A stretch of DNA of 64,000 nucleotides, taken from NCBI GenBank assembly GCA_016858145.1, contig JAEHOE010000016.1:868001-932000 (forward strand), read 5' to 3'. Under the pieces are notes generated by a model. It saw only the letters and a list, made by a program, of their open reading frames with translations, was not told the origin of the DNA and ran no database searches. The DNA comes from Edaphochlamys debaryana. Lineage: Eukaryota > Chlorophyta > Chlorophyceae > Chlamydomonadales. The position numbers were made by a program, and so were the translations under genes. This document shows, piece by piece, positions 55,050 through 64,000 of this stretch; the first letter of the stretch is position 1, and each line of letters begins with the position of its first letter.

Positions 55050-58000
55050 ATGGCGCTACCCAAGCTTACCTCTGCTGGCGCAATTCTCGCGACGATCATG
55101 ATGGTCGCATTAGCAGGTAAGGCTGGATTATGCAAGGTAACGAGGAGCTAGGCGCGATCGGGTTCTCCCAGGCACTCGCCATCGCGCCAGTCGGGACCGT
55201 GCTGAAGACTCGGGACCCTTTGAGTAGAGGCCGGGCTTCTGCGCGTTGTGGGGCATCGCGCCACTCGATCCGCTAAGCCGCACGGCTTGCGCCGTCGGCC
55301 TGCTTCAGGGGTTTGCCCCGGGCTTGCTTGCTGTCACTGTTTGGAGGGCTACTCCCCGCTCCGCTGTTGCTGCACCCGTCGTGTGCGTAGGAGGATTTCC
55401 CCGCGTCCCAATTACCTCCCGACCCATCCGCGCCCCACCCCCCCGCGCAGCCGATGCCACCGCCCGCTCGCTGCTGCCCCCCGGCTACCTCAAGGTCCGC
55501 CGCCAGCCCCCGCCGCACAGGAGGCCGCCGCCCAAGCGCAGCCCCCGTGAGTGAACGCGCGAGGTCCTGCCGCGTTGCTGCGGCGTCATAAGAGCTACTA
55601 CGGTTTTAGCGGTCGTCTCGATTGCTCGGTGGGGTGAGGCCTTGTGCAGTCAGGGCACTACTGATCTGGCTCCCTCACTCCCCGCTCACCCCTTCCGTCC
55701 ACCCCCTCCCGAGTCACAGCAGCTGCCCTCAGCTCGCCATCGCCCTCCCCCCCTCGCTCGGCCCCCATTAGCAAGAGGGCACCAGGTGCGTGTCACGGTA
55801 GGACTCCTGCCTAGGCATCAACCAGTGCACATTACCTCTTGTTACAGTGCGTCGAGCCATGAGCCATCCGAATGTACTAAAACAAAAATGGGGCCTCGTG
55901 TCCGTGCCCGAGCACTTTGCCGTGCCTTTGCCCCGCCCACCGACCGTCGTCGAACCGTTCTCTCTGCAGGCCTTCCTCCTATGCACCCCACCTTTGAGGC
56001 CAACCTGCCGCCCTCCAGCCCCATGGCAGTCATCCCAGGTTGGCAGGGCCGCCTAGGTTGTCCAGATCTAGGTGCTGCTGCCCCCGGGTCTGTTTGGGCG
56101 GAGTCATGGCTTCCAACTCCAACGCCGTGACGGGTGGCGCCCCACAGAGCCCAGCCCAAGCGGCAACAAGTACGATCCGGGTTTCGCCCAGGTGCGTGCG
56201 GAAGGGCCCTACTGGGGTCCCGGGAGACATCAGCATGGACCGCTGCACCCCGCAATAGCTGATGACTTGCGGCGTTGCATGGACCATTGTCGTGTCATTC
56301 AGGCCCTAACCGTGCCTTCGGCTGTCCTGGCCCTCCTGCCCGCCTCCCTCAGACCCCACCGACCCCTCCAGCATGATCCGCACCTACGGCGGCGCCAAAA
56401 ACAAGGAGCAGGTACCGCCGTATAGGGGATCAGGATCCCGCACACGGGAAGCAAGCAAGCGCTGTCTATGTGCTTGGGACCATGGGCGCCACACCCACCC
56501 CTGCCTTTCCCCCCCACCCCTGCCCCCTCTCGCCCACGAAGCCCCTGGAGAGCAACCTGTGCGGCTTCGAGCAGGGCTGCCCGGCAGACGACAGATACTC
56601 CCGCGTCGAGCTCTGGGTGCGTCCATGCGCTCCATCCGCCGTACGGCATGCAACCCTCGCGCAGCCCTGCACGCACCCGTGGCCTGACCATTGCCACGCG
56701 GTACCTCCATCCTGCCGATCGCCCCACAGGTCACTGACCCCGACACAAACGCTGGAGAGTGGGCCGTCATGTGTGGCTATGACAACAACGAGGACGGACG
56801 GGCCAAGGCCTCCGACATTGCAAAGCTCACTTGCATGCAGGTGGGCACGCAGCAGTGCGTGCGCACCGGGCGCGTCAGGGGCACGAATAGCTAGCCACCC
56901 TCTGCCCCTCGCTGACTGAGCCGCCCCTGCTGTGTCTCACTCTCCGTGCCTCGGCAGGTCGACGGCGCAAACTACGGGTTGATCAGTGACCCCAACTCGA
57001 TCTACAACATTGAGCCACGGGCTGATGTGGAGACTGACTTCGTGATCTCAGGTAGGCAGGGCTTGGGAAGGGCGGGGGGTAGCAAGAGTCCCCTCCAACA
57101 GTACGCGCATGGCGTCCGTCGGGGGCAACTTAGCGCCCCTTTCAACAGTACTGCACATTAGAGCAGAGAGCTCCTCCTCTGTGGCCGCCCCACACCGCAG
57201 GGGATGGAGACTTCGACCCCACGGAGCGACTGTTCGTACGCATCAACGACATGACTGGCCAGGATCCTGACACGGTCACCATGATTATGAACCCCGAGCT
57301 CTACGTCACCAAGCGTGGATCCTGCCCGGATCCGTCGGATGAACCCATGCGCATCTTCGCCGTCTCCTGCCCATACTCACCGTACGACGACATCTTCGCC
57401 TCACCGCCGAATGCACCGGAGTCCCCTACGGAGAACGGTGTGCCTGGGCTTTGAGGGGGGAGGGCTACGGCATACATGGGTTGCGGTGGAGTGGCCCATG
57501 GCCCATGTGGCCATGTGCGTGCCATGACTGTCCACCCCCCGCACCCTGTCCAACAACAGATTCAACCGCGGGTCCTCCCTCCATGATTCGCGGTGTTGGC
57601 ATGCAGCGCGTTGGCGCGGAGCAGGACACCCTGGTAGGTCATCAGACACTCCCCACAATGAGCAACAGCTAGCAAGGGAAGCAGGCAGCCAGCGCGCATA
57701 CAGCGCATGCGGAACCGCAGTGGGGAGCAGTGTCAGCCGGCAAGTACCTGGCCGCTCCCAACTTCGCCGGCCCTGGCCGCCCTCCGGCGATCCCCGCAGG
57801 AGCTGGAGAGCTTCCTGTGCCCCGAGCAGGGCTGCCCCGCAGACGAGAGCTACGCCCGCTACGAGCTCAAGGTGCGTGCGGCACTGTACGGCTCTGTGTC
57901 ATGTGCCTGTGCCGGGTCTGGGCTCCGGGCCTGGGCTCCGGGCCTGGGCTCTCCATCGGGGGACCCCGGAGAATCCACTCTCCCCATATGGCCAGAGCGG

Positions 58001-58797
58001 CCACAACCAACCTGCCTCGCCCCCAGCTAGCTGAGTCCCTCCATCAAGCAGTCCTCCCCCACCCGCCCGCCCCCTGCCCCCCCACACGTGCACCCACACG
58101 CAAGGTGACCAACCCTGTCACCAAGAAGGAGGAGTGGGCCGTCATGTGCGGCTACTCACCCATGGAGTACCTGGACGTGGACTCCCTCGGCCAGGCGGTG
58201 GCGAGGCGGACGTGCATGCAGGTACGTACGTACGTAGTACGCCAGTGGGCGGGGTCGCAGCGTCAGGGGGAGGGATGAGGGGATTCGGAGGGGACAGGCT
58301 GGAACCGCCCTGGGCAGGGGGACAACTCACCCAGCACGGGCGAGCAACCCCTACCTTGCCTCCCTAAGCGACTAGAGGGTTGTACTGACGCTGCCTCTTG
58401 GTACTGCAGTTCCACGGAGCCACTGGACTGGATGAGGAGCACTACTTGGCGACGATGGTAGCTGCCGAGACTGACTTCGTGATCCCTCAAGGTAAACAGG
58501 CAATGCCCTGCCTTTCATTCATCATCCTGTCCGGCCGGGATGGAGGGCAGAGCCCGACTGTGTCAAGCAAGGCGCTGAGCCCGCTCCTGCTCCCAATACG
58601 CAGATGGAGGCTTCCCCTCGACCCAGCTCTATGTGCGCGTGGTTGTCACGCCGGATTGGGACCCCAGGACGGCGCCCCTGCTGCAGACTCCTGAGGCGTA
58701 CGAGGTGTCCGTCGGTTCGTGCCCGCAGTCCGAGTCAGAGCCCAACACAGTTCTGGCCATTGCGTGCCCCTCCCCCGTCCACAAGGGGCCCTACTAG
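55050..58797 (+). CDS. Gene C: secreted protein with two tandem Cys modules, 448 residues
   Basis: Exons: 55050-55116, 55451-55546, 55970-56038, 56353-56411, 56542-56616, 56730-56840, 56958-57051, 57201-57437, 57560-57633, 57800-57871, 58105-58221, 58410-58491, 58604-58797; all phases join, 449 codons. Signal peptide MALPKLTSAGAILATIMMVA. A short Pro/Arg-rich linker follows, then two copies of one module. Copy 1: SSMIRTYGG, LESNLCGFEQGCPAD, EWAVMCGYDNN, LTCMQ, DVETDFVIS, RLFVRIND, SCPDPSDEP. Copy 2: SMIRGVGMQ, LESFLCPEQGCPAD, EWAVMCGYSPM, RTCMQ, AAETDFVIP, QLYVRVVV, SCPQSESEP, ending HKGPY. Exon boundaries and phases repeat between the copies, showing internal duplication. The module is the one at the C-terminus of genes A and B; no SRCR domain is present here. 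An alternative exon (56148-56191) has splice signals but breaks the phase. Confidence 0.85.
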
Positions 58798-59709
58798 GTG
58801 GCTCGGAGCATTAGTCACCCATAGGTGTCGTACGCACCCCCGCCCCCTGCTGGCTGCCACATAGTCGAGTTGGGTACAGGAGCCATAGTCAGCACTCAAT
58901 GGCAAGCACTAGGCACATAAGGACGGTACTGAATGGGTTGGCGCGCTGTCGTGCCCGATAGTCATTCGTCATTTGATGAGGAGCAGAAAAGCAGCAGGAG
59001 CAGCAGGCAGAGCAGTGGTTGGTAGGTTGCACATTGCACTCGTGGGCGTGGCGTCCCGCGGAAGTTGAACGGCAAAGGATAATGATGGTGGCAGTATGGC
59101 ACATAGTGGAGCCGCCTCATGCTTCTGGCGGGTGCTGCGGGACGCTCGGGGGTACGCGCTGTGTACGGTACATAAGGTTCCTACTCGAACGGAACGGAAC
59201 GGAAACTGAAGGATACGGTAGATCGTCGAGGGAAGCTGAGATGTGATGGTTGTGTGCTGTGGGTCAGGGAAGCAAGGCGTTGTGTGTGGTGGCTAAGTAT
59301 GGAGCCAGTAGCTTGCGGCGCTCTTGGCTTCGACAGTAGCGAGGCGGCACAGACGAATGGCAGGTCAGGCGGGTTCCACTCCCCCGGCTCCCTAGTACCT
59401 TCCTGGTCCCCACCCCAGGATGATTCTATGGGCTTGTTATGCATGGAGAGGCCTGTTTCAGGCCCTGGGGTGCCTAGAAGTGGTCGGTCGCGGGTGCATG
59501 TCGGCCGACATGCTTGGGCGGGCGACCTCCGCAGATGTCGCCAGAACTCTGTCTGCTGTTGTCGTTAATTAGAAGAAGCCGTATGAGACAAACGAGGTGC
59601 TCTGAAGCCCTCGCGGGTGGTCGCTGACCGTTAGTCAACGCTCTTTCTGGGCATCGCGAGCCGTTCTCCACCCTGGGTCCACTCAAGCACCTACATATGT
59701 GTTCCTAAG
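58798..59709. other. Intergenic, no gene recognised
   Basis: 3' flank of gene C. Minus-strand open frames at 59181-59686 lack support. Confidence 0.5.
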
Positions 59710-60776
59710 CTTACAACCTGAGAGGCGTAGGCTATTTCGGCGACCGGAGGCACCTACCCGACCTCGGTCCGACCGTGCCGAAACCCACCCCCTTGGCGCC
59801 CGTGGGGCCTGCCAACGCCGTGTCGTGCACTGGAGGGGAGAGGAGTGTGGGGCTTGCGTAAGGCGGGTGGGGTGCCCCCGCCCTGTCACCCCCCGCTCAA
59901 GTTGCGGCTTCTCTCGAAGTCTAAGCGCCCGTCGCCGCCTCCGTCCCTTCTGAATCCCCGCCAGGTATAAGCCCGACTGCAAGCGGCGCCAGATGTGCGT
60001 CCCGCTCGTACAGGTACGGCAGATGTACTGCGCGCCGTACACGCCCCTCCCGCAAATTTCGGCCCACCTGCTTTCAGCTTCACAGCGAGAGGCTGGGCCG
60101 GGCAGGCCTGGGCGGGATGACGTGACCATGAGCTATCCATGCGTGGGACTACGCACGCAGTAAAGCAGCAAGTGGCAGCTATGGCAGCAGCGACCCCTGA
60201 GTCTTTGGCACGGGCCGGTGGTGGGAAATAGGGCCTCCAGCCATGGGGCTACGCCTATGGCACCACAGCCCGACTGGGGCCACACCCCGACAGCGGCGGG
60301 GGGGATGATGAAGCGCGCCCAGCCAGCCTGATGCCAGTCCGGTTTGCCCTCGCGAAACGGTCGCCACATGAGCCCTCCTGTGTGCACCCCCGTCCCGACC
60401 GCAGGAGGTCAAGTTCCTGGCGTCCCACGGCCGGTCCGCCAAGGCGTGCAGGTGCGCGGTGCTCAACTTGCTCCCCCCCCGCAGCAGGGGGCACGGGGGG
60501 ACTGGGAGGGTGCGCGGGAAGGGCGTGCCGGTGCCTCGCCGGCGCACTTGCTCAGCTGCCACCCGCTGCCGCCAACCGCCACCAACCGTCATTACTAACG
60601 TTCGCAGGTACAGCGACGTGCTGATCAAGTACGGCGATGTGGATCCAGACGGGCAGGGGGCGGCGGCGGAGAAGTGGAGCATGGAAGAGCTGAGGCGGCT
60701 GCATGCGTCGGGCCGGGCTTGGCCCCGGGACGACCGCTTTGTGAAAGAGCTGGGCCGGCTCAGTCGGAGGCGATGA
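59710..60776 (+). CDS. Short basic protein of unknown function, 5' end uncertain
   Basis: Supported exons: 59965-60013 (YKPDCKRRQMCVPLVQ), 60405-60451 (EVKFLASHGRSAKAC), 60608-60776 (YSDVLIKYGDVDPDGQG, KWSMEELRRLHASGR, ending RLSRRR). Phases agree. An upstream exon ending at 59857 with a GTAAGG donor (GVGYFGDRRHLPDLGP) fits the phase but its start is unclear. No family recognised. The downstream gene is more than 2 kb away. Confidence 0.5.
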
Positions 60777-61421
60777 GCGGCATAGCGATGAGCGTCACAG
60801 CGATACGACGGATTGGAGCCGATGCCGGGCTCCAGCCTTGTTGCGAGTCATGATGCCGAGTACCGGGGGTGGGGAGAAGGCGCAGCGATGGGGACCGTGT
60901 GATGATGATGGGCGGACGGCGCACGGTTCAGCTGGGCGGGCTAGCAGGATGCGATGATCACAGCAGGAACCGCCTCCGAGCACCAGCTGAGGGGGGTTAA
61001 GCGCCCGCGGGGTATGGGCCTCGATAGTATGGGCCTCCTAGCAGGCGGCGGTGGCACGAGCGCGGGAGTAGCGACCAGCCGGGTGCACACCGGCGCGCAG
61101 GCAGGGCAACGGAGCCCGGACAAGATGTGACGAGGGCGCGTGCGGGTGCGACTCACCAGCATCCCCTGGCAACGAGGCGAGTGGCCAACGGGGACACGCG
61201 TTGATGAATGAGGAGGAACGGGGTTACAATCCGTAGTGCAAAGGTCAAAGCCGCGAGCGGCTCTCCGGCTCAGGCCTCCCAGCCGGGTTGAGGAGGGGCC
61301 AATGGGAGCCTTGGGAGCTGGGACAGTTGGGACAGTTAGGACAGTTGGGACAGTTGGGAGGACGCCGCCGTAGGTAGTAAGCGATGTTGCTGACATGCGG
61401 CGGGTTCGGGAGTGTCAAGGC
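60777..61421. other. Intergenic with a short minisatellite
   Basis: Contains four copies of a GGGACAGTT unit at about 61320-61359; otherwise nothing recognised. Confidence 0.6.
61320..61359. repeat. GGGACAGTT minisatellite, four copies
   Basis: A simple tandem array directly left of the terminal-inverted-repeat element. Confidence 0.9.
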
Positions 61422-61995
61422 CAGCGTTGCTATCTTCCCTGGGCCGAAGTGCGGGAGGTCCCGCACTCGGACCTCGGGTCCAAGCCCAAGAGTGCGAAAG
61501 CGGGCCGCACTTCGTGGCCCTTGGCGGCCCAAAACGTGCGACCGCACTTGGCAAGCGCTTGCCGCCCAGAAGTGCGGGAGAGTGCGGTGGAGTGTAGCGG
61601 AGGGCGCGGCGTTCTGGAGGCCTGTTTCAAGCGGATGAGTCTGCCTGGCTCTCGCCCTAGTGCATGAGCTGATGTAGGCGGGCAACTGGGGGTCTTGAGT
61701 TCCAGCAGCAACCCCGTAGTGTATGCTGCAAGTGCATGTGATGCGGGCTGGACGGTGGGGGTGGGAAGGGGACTGCCTGCCCGGCTGGCCGCGCCCGTTC
61801 GGTGGGCCCCCCAGGGGTTGAGGGGCCCCCGCACCTGAGCCGCCAGAAGGCTCAAAAATGTGCCGGCGCGGGCCGCACTCGCAACCAAACTTTGCTACAA
61901 AAGTGCGGGAGCTTCCGCACATGAGGCTCTTTCCGTCACCGAAAGTGCGGGATGGCCTCACTCCCCCGCACTTCCGCACTAAGATAGCAACACTG
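61422..61995. mobile_element. Terminal-inverted-repeat element, 574 bp, no coding capacity
   Basis: The left end CAGCGTTGCTATCTT and the reverse complement of the right end CAGTGTTGCTATCTT match at 14 of 15 bases. A subterminal GAAGTGCGGG occurs in both ends, and several AGTGCGGG/CCCGCACT inverted copies lie inside, allowing strong foldback. No transposase frame, and no clear target duplication remains. A CAG-start hAT-like MITE is the best guess. Confidence 0.75.
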
Positions 61996-63028
61996 CTTAG
62001 GGGGCCCTGAGTGTGGGGACCAGGGGGTGGGCCGGAGTAGAACCCGCCTGTGGCAGGTCAGAGGTAAACCAGGGAGGGCCACCCGGTGGGCGGGGCGGCC
62101 GTTGGGCGGGGACGGGGGTTGGATGCGTGCGACGCACGTACCTCTGGTGACGATGTGGCATGCGCGCAGGGGGGCCAACGGGAGACTGGTGCCACACCCC
62201 TCTCGCAGGGCTGAGTTGGAAATGTCCCTCGGGGTCCGCCGGGGCTTCGAAATGCACACGAATCCGCGTAACGTTTCGTCGTACGCTGCCCGCAAGCCCT
62301 CGCGGTTGGCCTTCGTGGCCATCCCGCTACGGTCCAGCAACGGTATTACTGCAGCAGCATTCCACGGACAGTGCATGCGTACTCACAGCCGTGCGGGCAT
62401 CGCCGCGTTCCAAGAGTACATTGCAGCAAGCTGCTGAAGGCGCGGAGGCAGTTTGCAGTAGACTTGATGACGCGCCAGACTGCAGCCGATACATCTTGAA
62501 CTGCTTCTGCGTGCGGCAAGGATGCCCAAACCAGGGCGGACAGGCGCCTGCCAAGCCTTGCTCATAAGCGCTCTGTTGGCTCTACTCAACGGTAGGTTGT
62601 CGCAACAATGATGCACATGCCATATCAGGTTGGCAACTGAGCCAATTGCCCAGAAGCTGCGACACATGGTCGGGCAACCGCCACACTTACTGCACTGGTC
62701 GCCTCACCCGCCAAACCGATAACGGTTGCCGCGCTGGTATCGCGGCGTATCGGGTCAGGTCTCGGTCGCGCGAGGTTGCCCTGTCGCAGGGCGCACGCCA
62801 CCCTCCTGCCCGCCCCCTCCTCCTGGCCAGCTCCTGGCCCCCCCTCCCCGATCCCCGCCCTATGACGCCTTCCCACTCCCCCAGCCAGCGACGGTCTGCG
62901 CATGCCACCCCCTCGGCGACACCCACCTCCGCGGCGCGCTTCCCGGCCGCCCCCAGCGTCGTCTTCTCCCGCCCTCTCCCCCTCGCCCCTCGCAACGCCC
63001 CCCTCAACGCTCCACCCTCCCCCTCGAG
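61996..63028. other. Upstream region of gene D
   Basis: Should hold the signal-peptide exon of gene D, which I could not place. Otherwise nothing recognised. Confidence 0.45.
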
Positions 63029-64000
63029 GCGGTGCCTCCGAGCTGTCCCCCGACGATGACACCGGTGAGGGCTCGAATGCCACACTGCCGATGCCTTGGG
63101 GCGTTGATGATGCATTTTGCTGGCCGTGACCCGACCTCCTCCTCCTCCTCCTGCCGGCCACAGGCCTGGAGCAGAACGGCGTTCGGCTCGTGGGCGGCGA
63201 TGGGAGCGCCCGGGGCCGCCTGGAAGTAGCCACCCGGGCAAACTGGCTGGCGGGGTCCGGGCCCAACCCGCCGCTGGTGTGGCGGCCCGTGTGCGACGCA
63301 GGGGGCTTCGCTGAGGAGTTGGCAACGGTGAGACGAGTGCTGTGGAGGGCTGAGGAGGGCTGGGCAGGGGCTGAGGAGGGCTGCGGGAGCTATGGGCGTG
63401 GACTGGAGGCGCTCGCTGCGGGGTCCAGCGGGGTAGAGAGAGAGCTTTGGGCATGCGTACCAGCCAGGCGCCTACGGGGTCCATACCTACCGCGCCACCG
63501 TACGTGACACGTGTGCGCCTTACTAAGCTCCTGCCGCGTGGCACGGCACTGCATCTGTATTGCTTCTCCTCAGATCATGTGTGAAATGCTGGGGTTCGCG
63601 TTCGGTCGAAAGTACTACGCGCCGGATGTCAACAGCCGCCCACCCAACGCCTCGGCCACGGACAGGTCCGGCGCTTGGGGCGTACTGTCGAGGCGTAAGG
63701 GATACTTGCGTGCAAGGCAGAGCTTCTGAGGGCCCCGTATCAACCCCGCCGCAGCCTCACTTCACGTCTCCGCTCGCCATGTAACATGGCATCCATGCAG
63801 GGATCTACCAGTCGACTGGATCTACTGCCGACGCAACGAAGGCGACCGCACGCGTAGCACACGCCACCGCGAGCTGCTGGGCATGACGCGCGCAGGCGCA
63901 GAACACACGGCGAGCGCCCTTCACGACGAGGCTGCGGAGGCGGAGGGGCTTCTGGGCGAAGCACCAGAGGGCATGGATGTTGGGGGCCTGGGGCGGAGAG
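63029..64000 (+). CDS. Gene D: SRCR-domain protein, both ends incomplete
   Basis: Exons: 63029-63064 (acidic linker SELSPDDDT, acceptor less sure), 63164-63327, 63574-63665, 63801 to the window end. The SRCR domain reads GVRLVGGDGSARGRLEV, VWRPVCDAGGFAEELAT, IMCEMLGFAFGRKYY, then VDWIYCRRN. Exon lengths and phases run parallel to gene B (linker, 164 vs 158 bp, 92 vs 98 bp), and the fourth exon starts in the same phase with the same VD-(W/Y)-(I/M)-YC motif. The frame is open to base 64000, so the C-terminal module lies outside. The signal-peptide exon was not found upstream. It is closest to gene B but on the opposite strand, 31 kb away. Confidence 0.8.

Noticed and set aside
56148..56191. Extra exon of gene C (GNKYDPGFAQ)
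   Set aside because: It has good splice sites, but including it breaks the phase into the next exon, while skipping it mirrors the second module's structure.
61245..61979. Minus-strand 244-residue open frame
   Set aside because: It lies almost wholly inside the terminal-inverted-repeat element and has no coding-like composition.

Overview
This window reads as nuclear DNA of a chlorophycean (volvocine/Chlamydomonas-type) green alga. It is very GC-rich, and its genes are split into many short exons by introns with GT(G/A)AGT-type donors and pyrimidine-CAG acceptors. Coding exons run to Ala/Gly/Pro/Ser low complexity, minisatellites are common inside introns, and the gene content (SRCR-domain proteins, a MYND-like family member, an NT-C2 protein, a CmcI-like methyltransferase) is algal. 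No bacterial operon, CRISPR array or organellar gene was seen. All gene models were built by eye from homology, splice consensus and phase bookkeeping, without transcripts.

Left part (0-8.6 kb, minus strand): a CmcI/rhamnosyl-O-methyltransferase-like gene (3057->128), a 299-residue secreted protein of unknown function (6087->3208), and an uncertain gene with TPEQ-type repeats and a 7-bp minisatellite (8528->6682). 8.6-22 kb (plus strand): a 1360-residue protein with a broken MYND-like finger, then a tandem pair of paralogous 11-exon genes built from two copies of a CPxxxC ... ARW-W-F module. One copy carries an in-frame stop and the other a frameshift.

22.7-37.3 kb (minus strand): two head-to-tail paralogues (genes A and B), each with a signal peptide, a degenerate SRCR domain and a shared C-terminal Cys module, then an FAD/NAD-dependent oxidoreductase of the type found N-terminal to SelD. 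38-43.9 kb: a near-perfect inverted repeat (arms about 1.35 kb) with a tRNA-Thr(AGU) gene in each arm, a hAT-like non-autonomous element inserted in the left arm only, and a third, truncated tRNA copy. 44-46.2 kb: coiled-coil exons and a 305-bp direct duplication.

46.7-54 kb: a divergent pair, a small TPR protein (minus) and a large NT-C2 protein with a C-terminal domain that may be protease-like (plus). 55-58.8 kb (plus): gene C, secreted, with two tandem copies of the Cys module of genes A and B. 59.7-60.8 kb: a short basic orphan gene. 61.4-62.0 kb: a terminal-inverted-repeat element. 63.0-64 kb (plus): gene D, the 5' part of another SRCR gene, cut by the window end. The clearest theme is a local family of secreted SRCR/Cys-module proteins (A, B, C, D) on both sides of the tRNA palindrome. 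The least documented pieces are that Cys module and the CPxxxC double-repeat pair.
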